Part shown: one piece after another, positions 1 through 8,814 of the stretch
Numbering within the stretch: position 1 is the first letter of the stretch
How the letters are laid out: the number at the start of each line of letters is the position of its first letter
Origin: Oryzobacter faecalis
GTDB taxonomy: Bacteria; Actinomycetota; Actinomycetes; Actinomycetales; Dermatophilaceae
DNA length: 64,000 bases
NCBI RefSeq assembly: GCF_046764005.1
Contig: NZ_JBKOFW010000002.1
Coordinates: forward strand, 536,387 to 600,386
Direction of reading: 5' to 3'
The notes under the pieces: generated by a model
What the model was told of the DNA's origin: nothing
The model's database searches: none
Seen by the model: the letters and a program-made list of their open reading frames with translations, nothing else
Made by a program: the position numbers and the translations under genes

Positions 1-762
1 GTGATGGCGCACAGCCAGATCCGCGAGTCGCACCGCACCGAGGCGTGCACTCGGGTCCAGGACGCCTACTCGCTGCGGTGCGCCCCCCAGGTCGCCGGTG
101 GGGTCCGTGACACCGTCGACCACGCCGCCCGGGTCGCGGCGTTCGAGCTCGCGAGCGCCGTCGACAACCCGGTCGTCACCCCGGACGGTCGGGTCGAGAG
201 CAACGGCAACTTCCACGGGGCGCCCGTGGCGTACGTGCTCGACTTCCTCGCGATCGTCGCCGCCGACCTCGCCTCGATGTCGGAGCGGCGCACCGACCGC
301 TTCCTCGACGTGGCACGCAACCACGGCCTGCCGCCGTTCCTCGCCGACGACGCCGGTGTCGACAGCGGCCACATGATCGCGCAGTACACCCAGGCGGCGA
401 TCGTCTCCGAGATGAAGCGCCTCGCCGTCCCCGCGTCCGTCGACTCCATCCCGAGCTCGGCGATGCAGGAGGACCACGTCTCGATGGGGTGGTCGGGCGC
501 CCGGAAGCTGCGCCGGTCGGTCGACGGGCTGGCCCGCGTCCTCGCGGTCGAGGTCCTCACCGCCGCCCGCGGCCTCCAGCTGAGGGCGCCGCTCGCGCCG
601 GCACCTGCGACCGGTGCGGTCGTCGAGGCCCTCGTCGCCGCGGGCGCCTCCGCCCCGGGCCCGGACCGCTTCCTGGCGCCCGAGGTGGAGGTCGCCCGCC
701 GCCTCGTCACCGACGGCACGGTCCGCCGCGTCGCCGAGGCCCACACCGGCCCCCTCGCCTGA
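1..762 (+). CDS. hutH: Histidine ammonia-lyase, C-terminal half (cut by window edge)
   Basis: Catalyses the first step of histidine breakdown, L-histidine to trans-urocanate plus ammonia, in the cytoplasm. Only the C-terminal 253 residues or so are in the window; the family is about 510 residues, so the MIO cofactor (Ala-Ser-Gly) region lies upstream of base 1. Visible hallmarks are QDAYSLRCAPQ (residues 21-30), NFHG (70-73) and SSAMQEDHVSMG (152-163), the last carrying the conserved active-site Glu of the aromatic ammonia-lyase family. The reading frame is open at base 1, so the ATG-like codon there is not a real start. hutU follows 1 kb downstream on the same strand, separated by a methyltransferase gene on the other strand. 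Confidence 0.96.
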   Translation: MMAHSQIRESHRTEACTRVQDAYSLRCAPQVAGGVRDTVDHAARVAAFELASAVDNPVVTPDGRVESNGNFHGAPVAYVLDFLAIVAADLASMSERRTDRFLDVARNHGLPPFLADDAGVDSGHMIAQYTQAAIVSEMKRLAVPASVDSIPSSAMQEDHVSMGWSGARKLRRSVDGLARVLAVEVLTAARGLQLRAPLAPAPATGAVVEALVAAGASAPGPDRFLAPEVEVARRLVTDGTVRRVAEAHTGPLA

Positions 763-810
763 CCCCGCCCCCGAGGTCCCCGTGGCCCCGTGGTCCTCGT
801 GGTCCTCGTC

Positions 811-863
811 GCGGACCGTGGGTGATAACCGTCGCCAGGGCGACGATCTTCACCCACGTCCGC
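811..863. repeat. Family A palindrome, copy 1
   Basis: Inverted repeat of about 53 bases between the ends of hutH and the convergent methyltransferase gene. The outer arms GCGGAC-CGTGGGTGA and TCACCCACGTCCGC pair, followed by ACCGTCGCC against CGACGATC-like bases with some mismatches and a short AGGG centre. The same core recurs at 10092, 39630, 39707, 49963 and 52835. It may serve as a bidirectional terminator here, but the shared sequence marks it as a dispersed repeat family. Confidence 0.85.
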
Positions 864-886
864 GCGGGCGTGCGGCGGGGCGGCCC

Positions 887-1600
887 TCAGGCGGGGCGGG
901 TGACCCGCACGACGAGGTCGTCGCTGTGGTGCGCTCCGGCGCCGCCGTCGATGACGCGCGCGCGTCGCTCGTCGACCGCGACGGTCCAGCCCTCGGGCAC
1001 ACCCGCGGCGACGTCGGCCGGGGAGAGCAGCTCCGCCGGGTCGAAGCCGTGGGCGCGGGCCCGCTCGGGGTCGACGTCGGCGTGGTGCACGACGAGCAGC
1101 GACCCGCCGGGGGCGACGAGCCGGGTGAGGGCGGCCAGCGGGTCGGTGTCATGGAAGAGCGTCGAGTAGAAAGCCGACACGAGGTCGAACTCCCCTGTCC
1201 CCAAGGTGGTTTCGACGCCCGAGAGCTCGCCGTGCACGCAGGTGACGTCGACCCCGGCGGCCTCCGCGACGGCACGCGCCCGGGCGAGGGCGACCCCGGA
1301 CGGGTCGAGCCCCACGACCTCCCATCCCCGGCGGGCGAGCCACACGGCGTCCGCACCCTCGCCGCACCCGACGTCGAGGGCACGACCCGGCGGCAGCGCC
1401 GACGCCTCGACGACGAGTGCGTGGTTGGGTGCGCCGCTCCAGATCCCCGACGCGTTCTCGCCGTAGCGGGCGTCCCACTCGGCCTCGCCGGGCCGGGTCC
1501 CGTGGGCGTGGCCGCTGGCGAACACCCCGTCGTGCACGTGCCCGCCGCGGTGGTCTCGGCCGGTCGGGTGGCCACCGGTCGGCGGCTCGGCTGCTGTCAT
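887..1600 (-). CDS. Class I SAM-dependent methyltransferase with His-rich N-terminus
   Basis: A 237-residue cytoplasmic methyltransferase of unknown substrate. Motif I is LDVGCGEGADAV (about residues 74-85), followed by the acidic GLDPSG motif and a FDLVSAFYSTLFH stretch (about 136-148), all typical of the Methyltransf_25/TehB-like Rossmann fold. Before the fold, residues 11-33 contain six histidines mixed with glycine, which could bind a metal; this is inference. It sits on the opposite strand between hutH and hutU and has no obvious role in histidine breakdown. The start is the ATG at the distal end; a later start that omits the His-rich stretch cannot be excluded. Confidence 0.85.
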   Translation of the reverse strand: MTAAEPPTGGHPTGRDHRGGHVHDGVFASGHAHGTRPGEAEWDARYGENASGIWSGAPNHALVVEASALPPGRALDVGCGEGADAVWLARRGWEVVGLDPSGVALARARAVAEAAGVDVTCVHGELSGVETTLGTGEFDLVSAFYSTLFHDTDPLAALTRLVAPGGSLLVVHHADVDPERARAHGFDPAELLSPADVAAGVPEGWTVAVDERRARVIDGGAGAHHSDDLVVRVTRPA

Positions 1601-1624
1601 GGGTGCGAGTCTGCCCCGACACCC

Positions 1625-1676
1625 CGAGTCGTGTGCTCAGGTGGCCGCCCCGGCGGCCACCTGAGCACACGACTCG
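1625..1676. repeat. Family B palindrome, copy 1 (perfect 25-bp stem)
   Basis: Perfect inverted repeat with arms 1625-1649 and 1652-1676 and a 2-base centre. The arm begins CGAGTCGTGTGCTCAGGTGG. It lies between the divergent methyltransferase and hutU genes, so it cannot simply be a terminator for either. Related copies with a few mismatches are at 12537, 20368 and 37157. Confidence 0.9.
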
Positions 1677-1785
1677 AGAAGGGCACGGGGCCGGGGTCTC
1701 GGATCGCAGACACGCTCCGGGCTCGAGGGGTCCCGCCCACCACGCGCCGCCCCCACAGTGGAACCACCAGACGAAGGAGACGGAC

Positions 1786-3441
1786 ATGGACGGCGCCCGC
1801 CCCGTGCGCAGCCCCCGCGGCACCACCCTCACCGCCCGCCAGTGGTCGACCGAGGCGCCGCTGCGGATGCTCATGAACAACCTCGACCCCGAGGTCGCCG
1901 AGCGTCCCGACGACCTGGTCGTCTACGGCGGCACCGGCCGGGCGGCCCGCGACTGGCGGTCCTTCGACGCGATGGTCCGCACCCTCCAGGACCTCAGGGC
2001 CGACGAGACGATGCTCGTCCAGAGCGGCCGCCCCGTCGGCGTCATGCAGACCCACGAGTGGGCGCCGCGCGTCCTCATCGCCAACTCCAACCTCGTCGGC
2101 GACTGGGCCACCTGGCCCGAGTTCCGCCGCCTCGAGCACCTCGGCCTGACGATGTACGGCCAGATGACGGCCGGCTCGTGGATCTACATCGGCACCCAGG
2201 GCATCGTCCAGGGCACCTACGAGACCTTCGCCGCGGTGGCAGAGAAGCGCTTCGGTGGGACGCTGGCCGGCACCCTGACCCTCACCGGCGGGTGCGGCGG
2301 GATGGGTGGTGCGCAGCCGCTCGCGGTCACCCTCAACGGCGGGGCCTGCCTCATCGTCGACGTCGACGAGAGCCGGCTGCGCCGCCGGGTCGAGCACCGC
2401 TACCTCGACGAGGTGGCCGACTCCCTCGACGACGCGGTCGACAAGGCGCTGGCGGCCAGGGCCGAGCGCCGCGCGTGGTCGGTCGGGGTCGTCGGCAACG
2501 CGGCCGAGGTGTTCCCCGAGCTGCTCCGCCGCGGGGTCGCCGTCGACGTCGTCACCGACCAGACGAGCGCCCACGACCCGCTCAGCTACCTGCCCGAGGG
2601 GGTCGGCCTCGACGAGTGGGCCGAGTACGCGGAGAAGAAGCCCGAGGAGCTCACCGACCGCGCCCGGGCCTCGATGGCGAGGCACGTCGAGGCGATGGTC
2701 GGGTTCATGGACGCCGGCGCCGAGGTCTTCGACTACGGCAACTCGATCCGCGACGAGGCCCGCCAGGGCGGCTACGACCGCGCCTTCGACTTCCCGGGCT
2801 TCGTCCCGGCCTACATCCGGCCGCTGTTCTGCGAGGGCAAGGGCCCGTTCCGCTGGGCGGCCCTGAGCGGCGACCCCCGGGACATCGCCGCCACCGACCG
2901 GGCCGTCCTCGACCTCTTCCCCGACAACGACCGCCTCCAGAAGTGGATGCGCGGCGCTGCCGAGAAGATCGCCTTCCAGGGCCTGCCCGCCCGCATCTGC
3001 TGGCTCGGCTACGGCGAGCGCGACAGGGCCGGCGAGGCGTTCAACGACCTCGTCGCCCGCGGTGAGGTCAGCGCGCCCATCGTCATCGGCCGCGACCACC
3101 TCGACTGCGGCTCGGTCGCCTCGCCGTACCGCGAGACCGAGGCGATGCTCGACGGCTCCGACGCCATCGCCGACTGGCCGCTCCTCAACGCCCTCGTGAA
3201 CACGGCGTCAGGCGCGAGCTGGGTCTCGATCCACCACGGAGGCGGCGTCGGCATCGGGCGCTCGCTGCACGCCGGTCAGGTGTCACTGGCCGACGGCACC
3301 CCGCTCGCCGCCGAGAAGCTGCGCCGCGTCCTCACGAACGACCCGGGGATGGGCGTCATCCGCCACGTCGACGCCGGGTACGACCGGGCCGAGGAGGTCG
3401 CGGCCGAGCGCGGCGTCCGCGTCCCGATGCGCGAGGGCTGA
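1786..3441 (+). CDS. hutU: Urocanate hydratase
   Basis: Converts urocanate to 4-imidazolone-5-propanoate using tightly bound NAD+, the second step of histidine catabolism. The 551 residues match the usual length of about 555. Recognisable stretches include the N-terminal NNLDPEVAERPDDLVVYGG, the Gly-rich TGGCGGMGGAQPLA with the NAD-binding loop, and the C-terminal SIHHGGGVGIGRS. The ATG at 1786 is preceded by GAAGGAGA and starts the first conserved residues. It is separated from hutH by the opposite-strand methyltransferase and family B palindrome, so it probably has its own promoter in about 1677-1770. Confidence 0.97.
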   Translation: MDGARPVRSPRGTTLTARQWSTEAPLRMLMNNLDPEVAERPDDLVVYGGTGRAARDWRSFDAMVRTLQDLRADETMLVQSGRPVGVMQTHEWAPRVLIANSNLVGDWATWPEFRRLEHLGLTMYGQMTAGSWIYIGTQGIVQGTYETFAAVAEKRFGGTLAGTLTLTGGCGGMGGAQPLAVTLNGGACLIVDVDESRLRRRVEHRYLDEVADSLDDAVDKALAARAERRAWSVGVVGNAAEVFPELLRRGVAVDVVTDQTSAHDPLSYLPEGVGLDEWAEYAEKKPEELTDRARASMARHVEAMVGFMDAGAEVFDYGNSIRDEARQGGYDRAFDFPGFVPAYIRPLFCEGKGPFRWAALSGDPRDIAATDRAVLDLFPDNDRLQKWMRGAAEKIAFQGLPARICWLGYGERDRAGEAFNDLVARGEVSAPIVIGRDHLDCGSVASPYRETEAMLDGSDAIADWPLLNALVNTASGASWVSIHHGGGVGIGRSLHAGQVSLADGTPLAAEKLRRVLTNDPGMGVIRHVDAGYDRAEEVAAERGVRVPMREG

Positions 3442-3461
3442 CCCCGCGACGGTCGACGGCC

Positions 3462-3929
3462 CTAGGCGGGGTCGGTGACGTCGGCGACCTCGGCGCCGAG
3501 GGCCCGGACGGCGTCGTCGGCCCCCAGCGTGGCCGCGACGCCGTGCGCGCCGGCCCCGATGGAGACCCGTCGGCCGGTCATCGTCGCGTCGGCGATGACG
3601 GGCCAGGCGGTCGTCGAGCCGAACGGCGTGATCGTGCCCCGGACGTAGCCGGTCACGGAGAACGCGGTGTCGGCGTCCGGCATCGACATCCGGTTGACGC
3701 CCAGGTGCGTCCGCAGCTTGGGCCACGAGATCTCGCGGTCCCCGGGGACGAGCACGAAGAGGAAGTCGCCCTCCCCCCGCCGCACGACGAGGGTCTTGAC
3801 GATGTCGCGCGGCTCGACCCCGCGGGCGGCCGCGGCCTCCTCCAGCGAGCCCACCCGGCCGTGGCGGGTCACCTCGTGGTCGATCCCGGATGACGCCAGC
3901 GCCGCGAGGGCGCGCTCCTCACCGTCCAT
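3462..3929 (-). CDS. YbaK/EbsC-type aminoacyl-tRNA deacylase
   Basis: A 155-residue YbaK/ProX-fold protein, probably hydrolysing misacylated tRNA such as Cys-tRNA(Pro). Supporting stretches are IVKTLVVRRGEGDFLFVLVPGDREIS (about 43-68, with the conserved K of the YbaK family), LRTHLGVNRMSM and the GYVRGTITPFG glycine loop (about 101-111). It is encoded against the hut genes, convergent with hutU and divergent from the AllC-like gene, so it is a passenger within the hut cluster. Exact tRNA substrate cannot be told from sequence. Confidence 0.88.
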   Translation of the reverse strand: MDGEERALAALASSGIDHEVTRHGRVGSLEEAAAARGVEPRDIVKTLVVRRGEGDFLFVLVPGDREISWPKLRTHLGVNRMSMPDADTAFSVTGYVRGTITPFGSTTAWPVIADATMTGRRVSIGAGAHGVAATLGADDAVRALGAEVADVTDPA

Positions 3930-4089
3930 GGACCCAGCCTAGGCAGTCCTCGCGGGGCGGGACGCGCCCGACGACGTGGACCGGAGATCACGCGTCCGGA
4001 CGGGGCCTGACGTTGCACAATCTGGCACCCGAGACAATGCGGCCGCCGCTACGCCCCCACCCACCGAGCCGAGTTGGTGGAATGTCCTC

Positions 4090-5331
4090 ATGTCGTCGAC
4101 GCCTCCAGCAGACGGGGCCGCCACGGGGTTCCGCCGCATGTGGCGGGACCTCGAGGCCATGGGGCGCGACGCAGGCAGCGGGGGCTACCACCGCTTCGCC
4201 CTCACGCGCACCGACTCCGACCTCCGCGAGTGGTTCGAGGGCGAGTGCAGCGACCGTGGCCTCGACGTCACCACCGACCGCGTCGGCAACCAGTGGGCCT
4301 GGTGGGGCGACGCGGATGCCGCCGTCGCGACCGGCGACCCCGGGGTCGTCATGGGGTCGCACCTGGACTCCGTCCCCGACGGCGGCGCCTTCGACGGTCC
4401 GCTCGGCGTGGCCGGCGCGCTGGCCGCCGTCGACCGCCTGCGCGCGAGCGGCTTCCGGCCGAGCCGGCCGATCGGTGTCGTCAACTTCACCGACGAGGAG
4501 GGGGCCCGGTTCGGCGTGGCCTGCGCCGGCTCGCGCGTGCTCACCGGCGCCCTCAGCCCCGACCGCGCCCGCTCCCTCACCGACAGCGACGGCATCTCGA
4601 TGGCCGAGGCGATCCGCTCGGCCGGCCGCGACCCGCTCCACCTCGGCCGCGACGACGAGACCCTCGCCCGCATCGGGACCTTCGTCGAGCTGCACATCGA
4701 GCAGGGCCGGGCCCTCGTCGACCTCGGTCACGCCGTGGGCGTCGGCAGCGACATCTGGCCGCACGGGCGCTGGCGGTTCGACGTCCCGGGGGAGGCGAAC
4801 CACGCCGGTACGACCCGTCTCGAGGACCGCGAGGACGCCATGCTCGGCCTTGCGGCCGCGGTCATCGCCACGCGCCGGGCGGCCGAGACACACGGCTGCG
4901 TCGCCACGGTCGGGCGGGTGCACGTCGTCCCCGGAGGCGTGAACGCCATCGCGTCGCGCGCCACCGGCTGGCTCGACGCCCGGGGCACGGTCGCGGATGC
5001 GGTGCTCCGCGTCGTCAACGAGGTGCGCGAGGTCGTCCACGAGTTCGACGGCCTCGTCACCCAGGAGTCGTGGACGCCGACGACCGACTTCGACCCCGTC
5101 CTCGCCCGCCGGGTCGCCACGCTGCTCGGCGGTGCGCCCGTCATCGGGACGGGTGCCGGCCACGACGCCGGCATCCTCGCCAACGACGGCGTCCGCACGG
5201 CGATGTTGTTCGTGCGCAACCCGACCGGCGTCTCGCACTCCCCGGACGAGTGGGCCACCGCCGACGACTGCCTCGCCGGCGTCGACGCCCTCGCGTCCGT
5301 CGTCACCGACCTCGCCGGGGCGGGTGCATGA
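4090..5331 (+). CDS. M20 amidohydrolase, AllC/hydantoinase-carbamoylase type, in the hut operon
   Basis: A 413-residue zinc-dependent hydrolase of the allantoate amidohydrolase/N-carbamoylase family. Metal and catalytic signatures are visible: MGSHLDSVPDGGAFDGPLGV (about 91-110), FTDEEGARFG (about 135-144), ELHIEQG (about 200) and GTGAGHDAG near the C-terminus. It overlaps hutF by 4 bases and so is in the hut operon. No HutG is present, and a HutF pathway needs an N-formylglutamate deformylase; by context this enzyme is a candidate for that step. That is inference, since homologs are usually named allantoate amidohydrolase. The ATG at 4090 was preferred over in-frame upstream codons because homology begins just after it. 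Confidence 0.9.
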   Translation: MSSTPPADGAATGFRRMWRDLEAMGRDAGSGGYHRFALTRTDSDLREWFEGECSDRGLDVTTDRVGNQWAWWGDADAAVATGDPGVVMGSHLDSVPDGGAFDGPLGVAGALAAVDRLRASGFRPSRPIGVVNFTDEEGARFGVACAGSRVLTGALSPDRARSLTDSDGISMAEAIRSAGRDPLHLGRDDETLARIGTFVELHIEQGRALVDLGHAVGVGSDIWPHGRWRFDVPGEANHAGTTRLEDREDAMLGLAAAVIATRRAAETHGCVATVGRVHVVPGGVNAIASRATGWLDARGTVADAVLRVVNEVREVVHEFDGLVTQESWTPTTDFDPVLARRVATLLGGAPVIGTGAGHDAGILANDGVRTAMLFVRNPTGVSHSPDEWATADDCLAGVDALASVVTDLAGAGA

Positions 5332-6653
5332 CCGCGTTCTGGTGCGAGCATGCCGTGCTCCCCGGTGGTGTCCGGCGGTCCGTGCGCGTCCTCACCCACC
5401 TCGGCCGGATCAGCGAGGTGCTCGTCGGGGCCACGGCCGAGCCGGATGACGTGCGCCTCGCCGGCGTCGTCCTGCCGGGCCTCGCCAACGGGCACAGCCA
5501 CACCTTCCACCGGGCCCTGCGAGGACGCACGCACGACGACGGCGGCAACTTCTGGACCTGGCGTGACGCCATGTACGGCGTCACCCGCAACCTCGACCCC
5601 GAGAGCTACCACGCCCTCGCCAAGGCGGTCTTCGCCGAGATGCTCCTCGCGGGGTACACGGCGGTCGGTGAGTTCCACTACGTCCACCACGCGCCGGGCG
5701 GGCGCCGCTACGCCGACCCGAACGTCATGGGCAAGGCCCTCGTCGCGGCGGCCCGCGAGGTCGGCATCCGGCTCACCCTCCTCGACACCTGCTACCTCGC
5801 CGGGGGCCTCACCGCCGACGGCCACCTCGAGCTCGACGAGGTCCAGCAGCGGTTCAGCGACGGCACCGTGCAGGCCTGGGCCGAGCGGGTCTCGGCCCTC
5901 TCCGACGACGCGACGACCCGCATCGGCACGGCGGTGCACTCGGTGCGCGCGGTGCCCGGCGACGACCTCGCCGCGGTCGGCGCGCTCGCCGGACCCGACG
6001 GCCGCCCCCTCCACGTCCACCTGTCCGAGCAGCCCGGTGAGAACCTCGCCTGCGAGGGCTTCTACGGCTGCTCGCCGACCGAGCTCCTCTCCGGCGAGGG
6101 GCTGCTCGGGCCCGCGACGACCGTCGTGCACGCGACCCACCTCTCCGACAAGGACGTCCAGCTGATCTCGGGAGCGCGCTCGACCGCGTGCTTCTGCCCG
6201 ACGACCGAGCGCGACCTCGCCGACGGCATCGGGCCGGCCCGCCGCTTGGCCGACGCCGGCGTCCCGATCTCGCTCGGCTCCGACCAGCACGCCGTCATCG
6301 ACCCCTTCGAGGAGGTCCGCGGCGTCGAGATGCACGAGCGGCTCGAGACCCTCGAGCGCGGCCGCTTCGACCCCTCCTCCCTCCTCGCGATGGCGACCAT
6401 CGACGGCTACCGCTCGCTCGGCTGGGACGGTGGGGGGCTCGTCGCCTCTGGTCAGCTCGCCGACCTCGTGGCCGTCCGCCTCGACAGCGCCCGGACCGCG
6501 GGGGTCCCCGCCGACCGGGTCCTCTACGCGGCGACCGCGGCCGACGTCACGGACGTCGTCGTCCACGGTGAGCACGTCGTCCGCGGTGGCGTCCATCGCG
6601 CCGGTGACGTCGGGCGGATGCTCGCCGACGCCATCTCGGCGGTCCGGCGGTGA
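5328..6653 (+). CDS. hutF: Formimidoylglutamate deiminase
   Basis: Deaminates N-formimidoyl-L-glutamate to N-formyl-L-glutamate and ammonia, defining the five-step histidine pathway. The 441 residues belong to the amidohydrolase superfamily: the metal HxH is in ANGHSHTFHRAL (about 54-65), further ligands lie in LHVHLSEQPGEN (about 226-237) and VVHATHLS, and the catalytic Asp in LGSDQHAVIDPFEE (about 319-332). The start ATG overlaps the stop of the AllC-like gene (ATGA) and the stop overlaps the hutI start (GTGA), so the three genes are translationally coupled. Confidence 0.95.
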   Translation: MTAFWCEHAVLPGGVRRSVRVLTHLGRISEVLVGATAEPDDVRLAGVVLPGLANGHSHTFHRALRGRTHDDGGNFWTWRDAMYGVTRNLDPESYHALAKAVFAEMLLAGYTAVGEFHYVHHAPGGRRYADPNVMGKALVAAAREVGIRLTLLDTCYLAGGLTADGHLELDEVQQRFSDGTVQAWAERVSALSDDATTRIGTAVHSVRAVPGDDLAAVGALAGPDGRPLHVHLSEQPGENLACEGFYGCSPTELLSGEGLLGPATTVVHATHLSDKDVQLISGARSTACFCPTTERDLADGIGPARRLADAGVPISLGSDQHAVIDPFEEVRGVEMHERLETLERGRFDPSSLLAMATIDGYRSLGWDGGGLVASGQLADLVAVRLDSARTAGVPADRVLYAATAADVTDVVVHGEHVVRGGVHRAGDVGRMLADAISAVRR

Positions 6654-7888
6654 CCGCGGGTCCCATCGGAGCCGGTGCCCGGTCGACCCTCGTCACGAAC
6701 ATCGGCGAGCTCGTCACCTGCGCCGGGCCCGACGGCGACACACCGGTTCTCGGCCCGGTCGTCCCGGCCCAGGAGCGGATCGGCACCGTGAGGGACGCTG
6801 CGCTCGTGGTGGAGGAGGGGCGGGTCGCCTGGGTCGGCCGGGCAGCAGCGGCCCCGGTCGCCGACCGCCGCGTCGACGTCGGTGGTGCCGCCGTCGTCCC
6901 CGGGTTCGTCGACAGCCACAGCCACCTCGTGTTCGCTGGTGACCGGTCGGCCGAGTTCACCGCACGGATGGCCGGGACGCCCTACGACGGAGGGGGCATC
7001 GGCGTCTCCGTGGCGGCGACGAGGGCCGCGTCCGATGACGAGCTGCGAAACCTCCTCCGGGCCCGGGTCGCCGAGATGCGCTCTCTCGGAACGACGCTCG
7101 TTGAGATCAAGAGCGGCTACGGCCTCGACGTCGAGCACGAGGAGCGCTCGCTGCGACTCGCGCGCGAGGTCACCGAGGAGACGACCTTCCTCGGGGCGCA
7201 CGTCGTGCCGCCCGAGGCGCGCGGGGACGCCGCCGGACGCGCGGCCTACCTCGACCTCGTCACCGGCCCGATGCTCGCCGCGTGCGCCCCGCACGCCCGG
7301 TGGGTCGACGTCTTCTGCGAGCCGGCCTCGCCGTACGCCTTCACCGAGGGCGAGTCACGCCGCGTCCTCGAGGCGGGCCGCGGGGCCGGGCTCGGCCTGC
7401 GGGTCCACGGCAACCAGCTGTCGCCGGGACCGGGGGTGCGCCTCGCGGTCGAGCTCGGCGCGGCATCGGTCGACCACTGCACCTTCCTGTCGGACGACGA
7501 CGTCGAGGCCCTCGCGGGCGCGGCGGGGACCACCGTGGCCACCCTCCTGCCCGGGGTCGAGTTCTCGACGCGGATGCCGTGGGTCGACGCCCGGCGGCTC
7601 GTCGACGCAGGCGTCGACCTCGCGCTCGCCAGCGACTGCAACCCGGGGACGTGCAACACGGCCTCGATGCCGTTCGTCATCGCGCTCGCGGTGCGCGAGA
7701 TGCGGATGACGGCAGCCGAGGCGCTCGTCGCCGCAACGGTGGGCGGCGCCCGGGCGCTGCGGCGCGAGGACGTCGGGCGGGTCGCCGTGGGCGCGCGGGC
7801 CGACCTCGCCGTCCTCGACGCCCCGAGCCACGAGCACCTGGCCTACCGGCCGGGCATGCCCCTGGCCCGCGCCCTCGACCTGGGCTGA
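6650..7888 (+). CDS. hutI: Imidazolonepropionase
   Basis: Hydrolyses 4-imidazolone-5-propanoate to N-formimidoyl-L-glutamate, linking HutU to HutF. It is a 412-residue amidohydrolase with GFVDSHSHLVFAGDR (metal HxH, about 84-98), the EIKSGYGLD substrate loop (about 146-154), LGAHVVPPE, LRVHGNQLS and LALASDCNPGTCNTASM carrying the catalytic Asp (about 324-340). Its GTG start overlaps the hutF stop by four bases. It is the last gene of the hut run and is followed by an unrelated hydrolase gene 58 bases on. Confidence 0.96.
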   Translation: MTAGPIGAGARSTLVTNIGELVTCAGPDGDTPVLGPVVPAQERIGTVRDAALVVEEGRVAWVGRAAAAPVADRRVDVGGAAVVPGFVDSHSHLVFAGDRSAEFTARMAGTPYDGGGIGVSVAATRAASDDELRNLLRARVAEMRSLGTTLVEIKSGYGLDVEHEERSLRLAREVTEETTFLGAHVVPPEARGDAAGRAAYLDLVTGPMLAACAPHARWVDVFCEPASPYAFTEGESRRVLEAGRGAGLGLRVHGNQLSPGPGVRLAVELGAASVDHCTFLSDDDVEALAGAAGTTVATLLPGVEFSTRMPWVDARRLVDAGVDLALASDCNPGTCNTASMPFVIALAVREMRMTAAEALVAATVGGARALRREDVGRVAVGARADLAVLDAPSHEHLAYRPGMPLARALDLG

Positions 7889-7946
7889 GCCGCACCCCTT
7901 CCCCGGGGCCGCGACGTGCGGGACCGTGGGGCGCGAGGAGGTCCAC

Positions 7947-8814
7947 ATGGCCGAGCGCACACGGGTCCGCCGAGGGACGTCGGCGACCGGGATGGACCAC
8001 GCCTCGTGGGGCGACGGCCCCCGCACCCTGCTCTACCTCGGCGGCGGTCCGGGGGGCAGCGTGCCCTCGGGTCGCCTGTCGCGCAGCACCGAACGGTGGT
8101 TCGCACCCGTTCGTCGAGGCGGGGTACACCGTCTGCTACGTCAGCCGGCGACGGGGGATGCCGCGCGGCCACACCGTGGAGGACGTCGCCGACGACGTCT
8201 CCGGCTTCGTCCGGGAGCAGCTCGGGGGCCGGGCCGACCTCGTCGTCGGGGTCTCCTACGGCGGGATGGTCGCCCAGCTGCTCGCCGCCCGGCACGGCAG
8301 GCTCCTGGGACGCGTCGCGCTCGTCGCCTCCGCCGCCCGCGTGAACGACTGGGGGAGGGACGTCGACGCCCGGCTCGCGGCCGCCGTCGAGCGCGGCGAC
8401 CGGTCGCTGGCCGGGGCGACCTTCGGCGAGTACGTGCTCCCGGCCGCCCGCTGGCGGTGGCTGCGGCGCCTCGCGGGTCCGCTGCTGGGCCGGATGCTGA
8501 TGTCCGGGCGCGACCACCCCGCATCGGACGTCGTCGTCGAGGCCGAGTCGGAGGTCGCCTTCGACGCGCGACCCGTGCTGCCCGGCATCCGGGTTCCCGT
8601 CCTCGTCCTCTGCGGTGACGAGGACCAGTTCTTCGCGGCCGACGTCGTCGCCGAGACGGTGCGGCTCGTCCCCGGTGCCCGGTTCGTGGGCTACCCCGGC
8701 CGAGGGCACCTCTGGGTCGCGTCGTCGCGGCAGGTCCCGCGCGACATCCTGCGCTGGCTCGCGGAGCAGCCGGGGCCTGCGGCGACGGAGGCTGCCGAGG
8801 GCGACCTCAGCTGA
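7947..8814 (+). pseudogene. Alpha/beta hydrolase split by a +1 frameshift
   Basis: The N-terminal part reads from ATG 7947 (GGAGG-type ribosome site at 7936-7941) through a WGDGPRTLLYLGGGPGG oxyanion-loop region to TERWFAP at about 8108. The rest, FVEAGYTVCYVSRRRGM onward, is in the next frame. Removing one C from the CCC run at 8106-8108 joins them seamlessly as WFA-PFVEAGYTV. The downstream part holds the nucleophile elbow GVSYGG, the acid-containing LVLCGDEDQFF and the His in YPGRGHLW, so it is an ordinary alpha/beta hydrolase otherwise. Intact catalytic residues suggest either a recent mutation or a sequencing error. Confidence 0.82.

Noticed and set aside
8090..8115. Programmed frameshift in the alpha/beta hydrolase
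   Set aside because: No slippery heptamer or downstream structure characteristic of frameshifting was recognised, and the join needs simply one base removed from CCC.
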